A DNA stretch of 64,000 nucleotides, taken from Bradyrhizobium quebecense. GTDB taxonomy: Bacteria > Pseudomonadota > Alphaproteobacteria > Rhizobiales > Xanthobacteraceae. Location of the stretch: assembly GCF_013373795.3 (NCBI RefSeq), contig NZ_CP088022.1:868001-932000 (forward strand). Direction: 5' to 3'. Under the pieces are notes generated by a model that was not told the origin of the DNA, did no database searches, and saw only the letters and a program-made list of their open reading frames with translations. Below, piece after piece: positions 51,875 through 60,548 of the stretch (within the stretch, counting starts at the first letter, position 1; every line of letters begins with the position of its first letter). The position numbers were made by a program, and so were the translations under genes.

Positions 51875-52633
51875 ATGCGCGTTTCAATCATTACGGGAGG
51901 CGGCTCCGGCATCGGCGCCGCGGTTGCGCGCCGGCTGGCCGGCCCCGATCAGGGGCTGATGCTGCATGGCCAGGGCGCCGAGGCCAGCGGGCTCGCGCGG
52001 CTGAATTCGGTCGCAGAGGAGTGCCGCAGCATGGGCGCCAAGGTCGCGGTCTCTACCGGCGATCTCGCCGTGGCCGGCGCCGGCGCGTCGCTGGTCGCGG
52101 CTGCGCGCGCCGCATTCGGGCCGATCGACAGCATCGTGCACGCCGCGGGCTTTGCCGATCGCCGTGATTTCGCCAGCCTGCCGCGCGCGGCGCTGGAGCG
52201 CGCTTTTGCGGTGATGGCGGCGGCATTCCACGAGATCGCGGCGGCCGCGCTGGCCGACCTCGCGCGCAGCGCGCAGGGCCGCGTCGTCGCGGTCTCGAGT
52301 TTCGGGCCGCATCGTTTCGTGCCCGGCGCGACCTATCCGGGATCGGCTGCCGCCAAGGCCGCGCTCGAAGTGCTGGTGAAGTCGCTCGCAATCGAGCTCG
52401 CAGCGTCAGGTGCCACCTCAAATGCCGTGATGCCCGGCTACACGCGCAAGGATCCCGGCCTGTTCGGCGCGCTGGACACCGCGACCTGGGAGCGGGTGGC
52501 GAAAGCCAATCCGATGCAGCGGCTGGCCGTGCCCGACGAGGTCGCCGGCGTCGTCGCGTTCCTGCTGTCGCGGGAAGCGGGCCACATCACCGGCGCCACG
52601 CTGCCGGTCGATGGGGGCCTGACCTTGATGTGA
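51875..52633 (+). CDS. Short-chain dehydrogenase/reductase with an altered YxxxK motif
   Basis: The 252-residue SDR has the Rossmann motif TGGGSGIGAAVARRL, a catalytic-region Ser (VVAVSSFG, 141-142) and the end TGATLPVDGGLTLM. At the active site the usual Y-x3-K reads S-A-A-A-K: Lys161 is present but position 157 is Ser, and the only Tyr is 154. The enzyme may be inactive, act by another residue, or bind ligands without catalysis. It has its own promoter and is followed 4 bp later by a FAD oxidoreductase. Confidence 0.87.
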   Translation: MRVSIITGGGSGIGAAVARRLAGPDQGLMLHGQGAEASGLARLNSVAEECRSMGAKVAVSTGDLAVAGAGASLVAAARAAFGPIDSIVHAAGFADRRDFASLPRAALERAFAVMAAAFHEIAAAALADLARSAQGRVVAVSSFGPHRFVPGATYPGSAAAKAALEVLVKSLAIELAASGATSNAVMPGYTRKDPGLFGALDTATWERVAKANPMQRLAVPDEVAGVVAFLLSREAGHITGATLPVDGGLTLM

Positions 52634-52637
52634 CGGC

Positions 52638-53897
52638 ATGAGCGAGGACGCGTCCGCACAGCAGGCTGACGTCGTCGTGCTCGGCGCCGGCATGGTCGGC
52701 GTCTCGGCCGGCCTTGCCGCACGGCAGCGCGGTCTCTCCGTCGTCGTCGTCGACCGCCGCGAGCCGGGCAGCGAGACCTCCTACGGCAATGCCGGCATCA
52801 TCTCGTCCGGCTCGATCCTGCCGCTCAACACGCCACAGCTTTTGAAGAACCTGCCGAAATATCTCACCAACACGCATCCGGCGCTGCGCTGGAATCTTCC
52901 GTGGGCGGTCGCCAACGCCGGCTGGGTGATCCGCTTCCTCGCCGCCGCGACACCGTCGCAGACCAGGCCGCGCGCCGCCGCGCTGCACGGCCTGGTCGGG
53001 ACGTCGCTGGCGCTGCATCGCGACTGGATCGTGCAGGCGGGCGCCGGCCATCGCATCAGAGAAACCGGCTGGCTCAAGGCCTGGCGCGGCGACGGGCTCG
53101 CGACCGCCAAGGCCGAGCAGGCAGCGCTCGCCGAATTCGGCATCAAAAGCGAGGTGCTCGACCGCCAGGCGATCTCCGCGCTCGAGCCGAACATCGTCCC
53201 TGCCTATAGCACGGGCCTGCTGCACACCCAGACGGCATCGGTCGATTCACCCGGCGCGGTGGTCAAGGCCTATGCGCAGATGCTCGCCGCCAGCGGCGGT
53301 ACGGTGCGGCAATCCGAGATCCGGCGGATCGAGCAACAAGACGGCGGCTGGCGCGTGCAGCTTGCCGACGGCGAGATCGCCGCGCGCCACGTCGTGGTCG
53401 CGCTCGGCCCGTGGTCGGCCGAACTGCTGCGGCCGCTCGGCTATCGCGTGCCGCTGGCGTTCGAGCGCGGCTATCACCAGCATTTCGTGCCGAACCCGGC
53501 ACGCAAATTGCTGCGGCCGATCCATGATGCGGAGGGGGCATTTCTGATGACGCCGATGGAGCAGGGCGTTCGCGTCACCAGCGGCGTCGAGCTGACCGCG
53601 CGCGACGCGCCGTCGAACTATGCGCAGCTCGAGGCAGTGGTGCCGATGGCGCGCAGCGTGGTCGAATTCGGCGAAGCGGTCGGCGAGCGCTGGCGCGGCG
53701 CGCGGCCGACGTTGCCCGACAGCCTGCCGATGATCGGGCCAGCGCCGCGGCATCGCGGTCTCTGGCTCGCCTTCGGCAACCAGCATATCGGCTTCACCAC
53801 CGGTCCCGGAACGGGCGCCGCGGTCGCGGCAATGATCGCGGGTGCCGCGCCGCCGTTCGAGGTGAAGGCATTTTCGCCGGGCCGGTATATCGCGTGA
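52638..53897 (+). CDS. FAD-dependent oxidoreductase, D-amino acid dehydrogenase (DadA)-like
   Basis: The 419-residue protein opens with the FAD motif VVVLGAGMVGVSAGLAARQRGLSVVVVD, contains SYGNAGIISSGSILPLNTP, typical of DadA-like DAO proteins, and ends PGTGAAVAAMIAG. The family oxidises D-amino acids or related amines and passes electrons to the quinone pool. It is 4 bp after the SDR and 70 bp before an amino-acid permease, suggesting catabolism of an imported amino acid. Confidence 0.9.
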   Translation: MSEDASAQQADVVVLGAGMVGVSAGLAARQRGLSVVVVDRREPGSETSYGNAGIISSGSILPLNTPQLLKNLPKYLTNTHPALRWNLPWAVANAGWVIRFLAAATPSQTRPRAAALHGLVGTSLALHRDWIVQAGAGHRIRETGWLKAWRGDGLATAKAEQAALAEFGIKSEVLDRQAISALEPNIVPAYSTGLLHTQTASVDSPGAVVKAYAQMLAASGGTVRQSEIRRIEQQDGGWRVQLADGEIAARHVVVALGPWSAELLRPLGYRVPLAFERGYHQHFVPNPARKLLRPIHDAEGAFLMTPMEQGVRVTSGVELTARDAPSNYAQLEAVVPMARSVVEFGEAVGERWRGARPTLPDSLPMIGPAPRHRGLWLAFGNQHIGFTTGPGTGAAVAAMIAGAAPPFEVKAFSPGRYIA

Positions 53898-53967
53898 CTT
53901 GCCCGAGGCCGCCTGCGATGCTGGGAACGCAAGGCGCGCGCAAGCCGCGTGGCAACCGAGGGGCAGG

Positions 53968-54636
53968 ATGAACTACGTCTGGGATTTCGGGATCCTCGCC
54001 AAGTACAGCCATCTGTTCTGGCTCGGGCTCGGCTGGACCATGGCCTACACGATCGGCACCATCATCCTGGGCACCTTGATCGGCCTGATCGTCGGCATGC
54101 TGCGGCTGCGGCGGATTCCGGTGATCGACTGGCTCCTGATCGCCTATATCGAAGCCTTCCGCTGCACGCCGCTGCTGGTGCAGATCATCTGGTTCTACTA
54201 CGCGTTTCCGGTCGTGATCGGCGTCAACATCCCGGCGCATGTCGCAGCCGTCAGCGTGCTGTCGCTCTATGGCGGCGCGTTCTATGCCGAGATCGTGCGC
54301 GGCTCGATCGAGAGCGTGCCGGTCGGGCAGTGGGACGCCGCGAAGGCGCTCGGTTTCCGCGGCTGGCGCCTGATGCGGCTCGTAATCCTGCCGCAGGCGC
54401 TGAAGCCGATGATGGCGCCCTATGTCAACCAGTCGGTGACGCAGCTGAAGAACACCTCGCTGGTCTCGATCATCGCGGTGCCCGATCTCGTCTACAACGC
54501 CACGCTGATCAACGCCGACACCTACCGGCCGCTCGAGGTCTACACCATCGTGGCGCTGATCTATTTTGCGATCCTGTTTCCCTCGACACTGGTCGCGCGC
54601 CGGCTGGAGCGCGGGCTGACCTACGACAAGGTGTGA
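53968..54636 (+). CDS. Polar amino acid-type ABC transporter permease (HisM/GlnP family)
   Basis: ATG at 53968 follows AGGGGCAGG. The 222-residue permease has EAFRCTPLLVQIIWFYYAFPV and the EAA motif GSIESVPVGQWDAAKALGFRGWRLMRLVILPQALKP, both hallmarks of the family. It is in line with the oxidoreductase gene. No second permease or ATPase is encoded nearby; the binding protein lies convergent across a repeat. Confidence 0.92.
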   Translation: MNYVWDFGILAKYSHLFWLGLGWTMAYTIGTIILGTLIGLIVGMLRLRRIPVIDWLLIAYIEAFRCTPLLVQIIWFYYAFPVVIGVNIPAHVAAVSVLSLYGGAFYAEIVRGSIESVPVGQWDAAKALGFRGWRLMRLVILPQALKPMMAPYVNQSVTQLKNTSLVSIIAVPDLVYNATLINADTYRPLEVYTIVALIYFAILFPSTLVARRLERGLTYDKV

Positions 54637-54639
54637 CTT

Positions 54640-54792
54640 GCTTCACCTCTCCCGCTTGCGGGTCGCTTGCGGGGGAGGTCGGAGCCCATCGTTAGATGCG
54701 ATCCGGGTGGGAGTTTTCTCCACACGAAGAGCGTCGCTTGTGGCGACACCCCCACCCCGACCCTCTCCCGCAAGCGGGAGAGGGAGATCACT
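54640..54792. repeat. Dispersed CTCTCCCGC...GCGGGAGAG repeat
   Basis: CACCTCTCCCGCTTGCGGG starts the element and CTCTCCCGCAAGCGGGAGAG ends it, with a variable centre. Two GC palindromes form hairpins. A short relative, CTCCCCCGCAAGCGGGAG, lies at 55801-55820, on the other side of the binding-protein gene. It is probably a dispersed intergenic element that also ends convergent transcripts. Confidence 0.6.
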
Positions 54793-54810
54793 ACCGTCTT
54801 GGCAATTACC

Positions 54811-55689
54811 TCAGATACTCAGCTCCACCGGCACGTCCTCCGGCTTGACGCCGGCGAGGCCGAGGCCCTTGACGAACCATTCGCGCATCTGGCCGATGCC
54901 GCGGTTGTAGTCGATCCACACTGACAGGAAATCGCGCCAGCGCTTGTCCTGTTCGCGTCGCACCGCCGTGCCGCTGGCAATCGTCACCGAGGGCGAGGCC
55001 AGGATCTTGTAGGTGCCGAGGTTCGGGTTCTTGGCGATCGCGGTCAGCCCGAGCACCAGCGCGTTGACCACGCAATCGACGCGGCCCGACGACATTTCCA
55101 GCATCACCTCGTCGCGCGACTTCAGCGACTTGATGGTGGCGTTCGGCGCAAAGCGCCGGGCCACCGCCTCGTTGGCCGAGCCGACGTCGACCGCGATCTT
55201 GACCTCGGGCTTGTTGATGTCGGCCCAGGTCTTGGCTTCGAGGCCCTTCTTCAGCATCGCGCCGAACGGATGTGGGAACACCAGGTTGGTGAAATCCACC
55301 ACCAGCGCCCGCTGCGGGGTCGGGTTGAGCGCAAAGCCGAGGTCGATCTTGTTGGCCTGCAGATCGAGGATTGAATTGCCATACGTCGACTCGACATATT
55401 CCAGCTTGACGTCGAGCAGCTTGGCAAGGTCGTTCGCCATCTCGATCGAGAAGCCGGACCAGGTGCCGGTGGCGAGGTCCTTGTTGAAATAGGGCAGCTC
55501 GCCCGGCAGCACCGCGATCCGCAGCGTCTTGTTGGCCCTGATCCGGTCGAGCGTGTTGTCGGCCTGGGTCTGCGCTGCGGCCGGGGTTGCCATGACGGCC
55601 GCGAGCGCCGCGCCGCTGCCGATCCCGAGCGCATAGCGCAGCGCGTCGCGGCGATCTTCGGAAATTGCGATGTCGTCGGATTGAGTCAA
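54811..55689 (-). CDS. Amino acid-type ABC transporter substrate-binding protein (SBP family 3)
   Basis: The start is taken as TTG at 55689 behind GGGAGG (MTQSDDIAISEDRRDALRYALGIGSG), because upstream codons run into repeat DNA. The 292-residue protein has an N-terminal signal region ending AAAQ, then TLRIAVLPGELPYFNKDLATGTWSGFSIEMANDLAKLL and LDLQANKIDLGFALNPTPQRALVVDF, the SBP_bac_3 pattern. It probably feeds the convergent permease. No ATPase is adjacent. Confidence 0.88.
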   Translation of the reverse strand: MTQSDDIAISEDRRDALRYALGIGSGAALAAVMATPAAAQTQADNTLDRIRANKTLRIAVLPGELPYFNKDLATGTWSGFSIEMANDLAKLLDVKLEYVESTYGNSILDLQANKIDLGFALNPTPQRALVVDFTNLVFPHPFGAMLKKGLEAKTWADINKPEVKIAVDVGSANEAVARRFAPNATIKSLKSRDEVMLEMSSGRVDCVVNALVLGLTAIAKNPNLGTYKILASPSVTIASGTAVRREQDKRWRDFLSVWIDYNRGIGQMREWFVKGLGLAGVKPEDVPVELSI

Positions 55690-55845
55690 GCGGGCCTCCC
55701 TGCACCAGATCGGGGGAAGCCTAGCGTCGGGATCGGGCGTCAGCAATAGCGGGCGCCTGCGCCATTGGTAGGCGAGGGGTGGCTGTCTCTTGCTCTTCAC
55801 CTCCCCCGCAAGCGGGAGAGGGGGCAGAGCGTGCACGTGGTCCGA

Positions 55846-56778
55846 TCAATACGTTCCCGGCACGTACATCTCCGGCGGGATCGGGCCGCGGTGATAGTCG
55901 GGGTTGCGGACCCGCGGCGGCAGCACCACCGGTTGGTGCGTGACCTGCTGATAGGGGATCTGGGTCAACAGATGCGAGATGCAGTTCAGCCGGGCACGCT
56001 TCTTGTCGACGGCATCGACGATCCACCACGGCGAGTCCTGCAGGTGCGTGCGCTCCAGCATGGTCTCCTTGGCCTTGGTGTAGAGCTCCCAGCGGGTCCG
56101 CGCCTCGACATCAATCGGGCTCAGCTTCCACTGCTTCAGCGGATCGTGGATCCGCATCGAGAAGCGGAACGCCTGTTCCTCGTCGGTGATCGAGAACCAG
56201 TATTTCAGCAGGATGATGCCGGAGCGGATCAGCATGAGCTCGAATTCCGGCACCGACCTGAAGAACTCCTCATACTGCTCGTCGTTGCAGAACCCCATCA
56301 CCTTCTCGACGCCGGCGCGGTTGTACCAGCTGCGGTCGAACAGCACGATCTCGCCGCCGGCCGGCAGATGCGAGACGTAGCGCTGGAAGTACCATTGCGT
56401 GCGTTCGCGCTCGTTCGGCGCCGGCAGCGCCGCGACGCGGCAGATGCGCGGGTTGAGCCGCTGCGTGATGCGCTTGATGACGCCGCCCTTGCCGGCGGAA
56501 TCGCGGCCCTCGAACAGCACGACGACCTTCTGCTTCTCGTGCTGCACCCAGTCCTGCAGCTTGACCAGCTCGCCCTGCAGCCGCAGCAATTCGCGGAAGT
56601 AGAGCTTGCGATCGATCGACGGGTTTCCGGCGGCCCCGTCGTGCTCGAACTCGTCGAGCCTCACGTCGTCGAGCTCGAGCTCGAGTTCCTCGTCGAGGCT
56701 GTCGGCCATCTCCTGGTGGATGCGGGCGCGCAAGGCTTCGTCGCGGGCGGCTTCGTCGGTGAGGTCGGAGGCGGTCAT
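55846..56778 (-). CDS. ppk2: Polyphosphate kinase 2 (PPK2)
   Basis: The 310-residue protein has Walker A GRDSAGKGG, Walker B FDRSWYNRAGVE and the lid RKVMGFCND-like segment followed by FRFSMRIHDPLKQWKLSPID, all diagnostic of PPK2. The reaction transfers phosphate between polyphosphate and GDP or ADP. It has a single kinase domain plus an acidic N-terminal extension with ELELELDD. It stands alone, divergent from a FAH family gene, and may serve energy storage or stress. Confidence 0.93.
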   Translation of the reverse strand: MTASDLTDEAARDEALRARIHQEMADSLDEELELELDDVRLDEFEHDGAAGNPSIDRKLYFRELLRLQGELVKLQDWVQHEKQKVVVLFEGRDSAGKGGVIKRITQRLNPRICRVAALPAPNERERTQWYFQRYVSHLPAGGEIVLFDRSWYNRAGVEKVMGFCNDEQYEEFFRSVPEFELMLIRSGIILLKYWFSITDEEQAFRFSMRIHDPLKQWKLSPIDVEARTRWELYTKAKETMLERTHLQDSPWWIVDAVDKKRARLNCISHLLTQIPYQQVTHQPVVLPPRVRNPDYHRGPIPPEMYVPGTY

Positions 56779-56925
56779 GAAGGTCCGTCTTTCGGAGTGC
56801 TAGATCGATCGGCGGGAGCATTGACGGGCGATGTTACCACTCTATGACATTGGCAAGACCGCTGTTTCACGCAGCCGGCGGGACTGTGCTAACAAGCGAT
56901 GACAAGATCAAAAAAGGAGACGCCG

Positions 56926-58098
56926 ATGATTTCGCTCACGCCAAAAGACGTCCTGCCCGAGGACGGCACCGCCGGTACGCTGGTCGGACGGGTCTGGCTG
57001 CCGCAGGCGGGCGGACCCGCCGTGGTCGCGGTGCGGGGCGACGGCGTGTTCGACGTCACCGCGCGCTTCCCCACCGTGAGCGCGCTGTGCGAGGAAGCCG
57101 ATCCTGCGGCCGCGTTGCGTGCCACGCATGGCGAGCGGATCGGCGATTTCGAGGCGATCCTCGCCAACACGCCGCCCGATGGCCGCGACGCGACAAGACC
57201 GCATCTGCTCGCGCCGGTCGACCTGCAGGTGCTGAAGGCCGCCGGCGTTACCTTCGCGATCTCGATGCTGGAGCGCGTGATCGAGGAGCGGGCACGCGGC
57301 AACCCGTCGTCGGCGGAGGCAATCCGCAAGGAGGTGGTGCGGCTGGTCGGCGACGACCTCTCCAAGCTGAAGCCGGGCTCCGAGCCGGCGATGCGGTTGA
57401 AGCAGGTGCTGATCGACCAGAATGCCTGGAGCCAGTATCTGGAGGTCGGCATCGGCCCCGACGCCGAAGTGTTCACCAAGGCGCCGACGCTGTCCTCGGT
57501 CGGCACGGGCATGGATGCCGGCCTGCATCCGAAATCCACCTGGAACAATCCCGAGCCGGAGGTCGTGCTTGTCGTCTCCGGCGCCGGCAAGATCGTCGGC
57601 GCAGCGCTCGGCAACGACGTCAACCTGCGCGATTTTGAGGGCCGCTCGGCGCTCTTGCTGTCGAAGGCCAAGGATAACAACGCCTCCTGCGCGATCGGCC
57701 CGCTGCTGCGGCTGTTCGACGGGACCTTCTCGCTCGACGACGTCAGGAGGATGGATGTCGGCCTCACCGTGAAGGGCGCGGACGGCTTCGTGCTCGAGGG
57801 CCATTCCTCGATCTCCAAGATCAGCCGCGACCCGACCGATCTGGTCGCCCAGACCATCGGGCCTGTGCATCAATATCCCGACGGCTTTGCGCTGTTCCTC
57901 GGCACGATGTTCGCGCCGGTCAAGGACCGCGACGCCAAGGGTGAGGGTTTTACCCACAAGCGCGACGACATCGTCACCATCGAAGCACCCCAGCTCGGCA
58001 AGCTCGTCAACCGCATGCGGGGCAGCGATGAATGCGAGCCCTGGACATTCGGCGTTGGCGCGCTGATGAAGAACCTCGCACAGCGCAAGGTGCTGTGA
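56926..58098 (+). CDS. Fumarylacetoacetate hydrolase (FAH) family protein
   Basis: ATG at 56926 follows AAGGAGA. The 390-residue protein ends with the FAH fold containing EPEVVLVVSGAGKIVGAALGNDVNLRDFEGRSALLLSKAKDNN, which carries the metal-ligand acidic residues of the family, and closes SDECEPWTFGVGALMKNL. It hydrolyses or dehydrates a keto acid; similar long members act in pentose acid breakdown. A degenerate copy of its last 55 codons lies at about 60384-60541. Confidence 0.88.
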   Translation: MISLTPKDVLPEDGTAGTLVGRVWLPQAGGPAVVAVRGDGVFDVTARFPTVSALCEEADPAAALRATHGERIGDFEAILANTPPDGRDATRPHLLAPVDLQVLKAAGVTFAISMLERVIEERARGNPSSAEAIRKEVVRLVGDDLSKLKPGSEPAMRLKQVLIDQNAWSQYLEVGIGPDAEVFTKAPTLSSVGTGMDAGLHPKSTWNNPEPEVVLVVSGAGKIVGAALGNDVNLRDFEGRSALLLSKAKDNNASCAIGPLLRLFDGTFSLDDVRRMDVGLTVKGADGFVLEGHSSISKISRDPTDLVAQTIGPVHQYPDGFALFLGTMFAPVKDRDAKGEGFTHKRDDIVTIEAPQLGKLVNRMRGSDECEPWTFGVGALMKNLAQRKVL

Positions 58099-58119
58099 GG
58101 ACGGTGTAGCTGCGCTGAG

Positions 58120-58239
58120 TAGGATGGGTAGAGCGAAGCGAAACCCATCGACTCGTATCCACGATACAAATGTATCCTCGGCACAAATGATGGGTTTCGC
58201 TGCGCTCTACCCATCCTACTACTGCGCTCTACCCATCCT
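58120..58239. repeat. Long inverted repeat GATGGGT...ACCCATC with partial extra copy
   Basis: Two 30-bp arms (58120-58149 and 58189-58218) match at 29 of 30 positions, starting TAGGATGGGTAGAGC and separated by a 39-bp centre. A third partial copy, CTGCGCTCTACCCATCCTG, follows at 58221-58239. It lies in a 357-bp gap (58099-58455) with no other clear feature, and may also end the FAH transcript. Confidence 0.75.
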
Positions 58240-58455
58240 GCGGATGATATGCTCGGCTTTGCTGACGCCGCCGGCGTTGTCGAACATGTTCAGAAACCTG
58301 CGCGGCAGATCAATCGCGTGCTGCAACTTGAGGGCGCGCGGATGCATGAAATTCGGCGCGACCGCTTGTCGCGCCCTTATGTGATCCAGTTCATCCTCGT
58401 TCGCGCTGCTTCGCTTCAGCATACGGGCTCGACGCGAACAGAAGGAGTCGCGGAC

Positions 58456-58563
58456 ATGAGCGAGCAGCCATCGAATGGAATGCCCGATTGGCTCACGACC
58501 GATATGCTGGTGATTGCCGTCGCACTGGCCATCATTGTGGTTGGCATGTGGATCGCGCCGTAG
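58456..58563 (+). CDS. Small single-pass membrane protein, 35 residues
   Basis: GAAGGAG lies 8 bp before the ATG at 58456. The product, MSEQPSNGMPDWLTTDMLVI followed by a hydrophobic helix AVALAIIVVGMWIAP, has a soluble N-terminus and one membrane segment. A longer frame from 58249 has no such signal. Function unknown; such proteins often modulate transporters or kinases. Confidence 0.6.
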   Translation: MSEQPSNGMPDWLTTDMLVIAVALAIIVVGMWIAP

Positions 58564-58642
58564 CCTGGTTGCTCCGGCTGGTTGCCACGCTGAGACATCG
58601 TGGGATGATGTCACCACCCTAGACGCGAGGCGATGGCGAGCC

Positions 58643-60271
58643 TTACAAGCCGATCATCCGGAAGATCATGCCGCCGACATTTGGGCCATGATGGTGATGG
58701 CGGCGATGACGGCTTCGCGGCGGTTCGTCACCGCCTGCGGCGGCCATCGCGCTCCTGCCGCCGTCCCGCTCGGGGCCAACAGCGTCGAACGCGGCCTTCT
58801 GCTCGTCACTGAGCGCGCTGTAGAAAGTGTCCACGGCCGGACGTACCGTTCCGATCGCCTGAAGCATGGAATCGAGTCTCGCTCCGACCGCCGCAAGGCG
58901 TGCCGGTGGCGTGCGCGCATCGGTGGGCGGACAGGACGATTTCAATGTGTCCTCAGCCTTTGTCGCAGCGTCCCGCAAGGCATCGAGGCTCGCCCGCTGT
59001 GCATCGGTTGGCTTGACGTTGCGTTCGATGATGTCGCCGGGCCATGCGATGGCGGCGGGCTGCGCCATATTGCAGTTGCCGTTGTCCGCCGTCGCCTCGT
59101 GCTGGCCGCGGTGCTGATCTGCCACCAGCGCGGTCACCTTCGCTTTCTGATCGTCACTGAGCAGCCCATAGAACCTCTCCAGCGCCGGCTGAAGAATCCC
59201 GACTGCGTCGCGCATGGCCTGGAGGCGCTGCTGCATCGCGGCGAGGCGGCTCGGCGCCGTCAGCGGCACGTCCTTGGGGCATGAATTGAGAATGGTCGCG
59301 GATGCCTTCTGCGATGCGCTGGCGAGGTCGTCGAGCGCGGTGCTCTGCTCCGCATTGGGTTGAATGGCGCCGCGGAACTGCTCGATCGGGAAGCCGGCGA
59401 TATCGCTTCTGTCGCTGCCGCACATGTCGGCAAGGGTTGTGGTCTGAGCGGTGGCGCGCGATCGACCCGTGGCCGGCGGCCGGGGACCGGCATAGCCGGG
59501 CAAGTAATAGGCATAGCCGCTCAAGGCATCGTAGTCATAGGGACCGAACAGGCCGGCATACAGATCGCCATAGCCGTAATCCCAGAAGTACGGGTCATAG
59601 CCCCCGCCCCACCAGGCGTAGTCATAAAGATCGTAATAGGCATAGGGCCAGAAGATCGGGCCGACCCAGCCATAGCCGCCATTCGGATGGCGCCACCACC
59701 CAACGCCACCCATGGCGGCTCCGGCGGCGGCAGTCGTGATCGCGGCGCGCGTCATTGGATTGCGCAAGCCGCCAGGCTGGCGCAGGGCGGTGCTGATCTG
59801 GCGTGAGGCCAACGCGTGTCCCACGGCGCTCGCATTGTGCCGCATCGCAGCGGGTGAGGCGGCACGTTGGCCGGCAGCTACGTTCGGCGCGGTGCGCGCA
59901 GCGTGAGCGGCTGGACGGAATTGGGAATGACGGGCAGCGGAGCCGCCGCTGAGCCTCGTGCCTCCTCTTGCAGCGGGATGAATGGTGTGAAAGCCGCCGC
60001 CACGAGCGCCGCTGGCGTGAAATCCGCCGCCGTGGAATCCACCACCGTGGAAGCCGCCTCCGCCTCCATGAAAGCCACCGCCGCCACCATGGAATCCGCC
60101 CCCGCCGCCATGAAAGCCGCCACCGCCACCGCCATGACCTCCACCGCCGTGGCCGCCACCGCCACCGCGGGCAGCATCGGCGCTGCCTGCGAGCAGCGCA
60201 GCCGATGCCGCGACCGCGAGGATTGTGGCAAGCGCCAACACGGTGTGTCTGCAGCGGGCAGCCCTCAGCAT
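58643..60271 (-). CDS. Secreted Gly/His-rich protein with duplicated LTxxQ (Spy/CpxP)-like domains
   Basis: The 542-residue protein has a signal peptide (to about 33), a Gly/His stretch (35-95) built of GGGGGFH repeats, a Tyr/Trp/Gly-rich middle (about 190-260), and two homologous helical domains (about 292-383 and 410-499). Each has a pair of helices, a CP motif (SCPKD, SCPPT) and an LSD(D/E)QKA segment like the LTxxQ motif of Spy/CpxP chaperones. The tail is His-rich (HRRHHHHG). AGGAAAG precedes the ATG. Likely a periplasmic stress or metal-binding protein; the repeats make the length prone to change. Confidence 0.82.
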   Translation of the reverse strand: MLRAARCRHTVLALATILAVAASAALLAGSADAARGGGGGHGGGGHGGGGGGFHGGGGGFHGGGGGFHGGGGGFHGGGFHGGGFHASGARGGGFHTIHPAARGGTRLSGGSAARHSQFRPAAHAARTAPNVAAGQRAASPAAMRHNASAVGHALASRQISTALRQPGGLRNPMTRAAITTAAAGAAMGGVGWWRHPNGGYGWVGPIFWPYAYYDLYDYAWWGGGYDPYFWDYGYGDLYAGLFGPYDYDALSGYAYYLPGYAGPRPPATGRSRATAQTTTLADMCGSDRSDIAGFPIEQFRGAIQPNAEQSTALDDLASASQKASATILNSCPKDVPLTAPSRLAAMQQRLQAMRDAVGILQPALERFYGLLSDDQKAKVTALVADQHRGQHEATADNGNCNMAQPAAIAWPGDIIERNVKPTDAQRASLDALRDAATKAEDTLKSSCPPTDARTPPARLAAVGARLDSMLQAIGTVRPAVDTFYSALSDEQKAAFDAVGPERDGGRSAMAAAGGDEPPRSRHRRHHHHGPNVGGMIFRMIGL

Positions 60272-60383
60272 CTTTCCTCACCCTTCGGATACTCAGTGAT
60301 GCCTGACATCAACATCGAAGGCCGCTGCCGGGTTCCCGCGACGATCCGGTCGCGACGATTTAATTTGCAGCGCGGGACCTGCG

Positions 60384-60541
60384 GCGAGGGCGTCCGCTCC
60401 GGTGGAGAATCGCGACGTCAAGGGTGAGAGCTTCACCCACAAGCGACGAGATCGTCACTATTACCGGGCCACGGCCCGTCAGCCGCATGCGCACCAGCGA
60501 CGAATGCGAGCCCTGGACCTCACGGTTTTACCTATCAGCGC
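60384..60541 (+). pseudogene. Degenerate C-terminal fragment of a FAH family gene
   Basis: Frame by frame this reads SAPVENRDVKGESFTHKR, then after a 2-bp loss in the aligned DNA DEIVTITGPRPVSRM, then RTSDECEPWT. The intact FAH protein reads FAPVKDRDAKGEGFTHKRDD, IVTIEAPQLGKLVNRM, RGSDECEPWTFG. No promoter, start or upstream part is present, so it is a decayed remnant. It abuts the 3' end of an SDR gene on the other strand. Confidence 0.8.
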
Positions 60542-60548
60542 TCCTGGG

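Noticed and set aside
59990..60180. Short DNA repeats that could suggest a CRISPR array
   Set aside because: They encode the GGGGGFH stretch of the LTxxQ-like protein in frame; there are no unique spacers of constant length and no cas genes.
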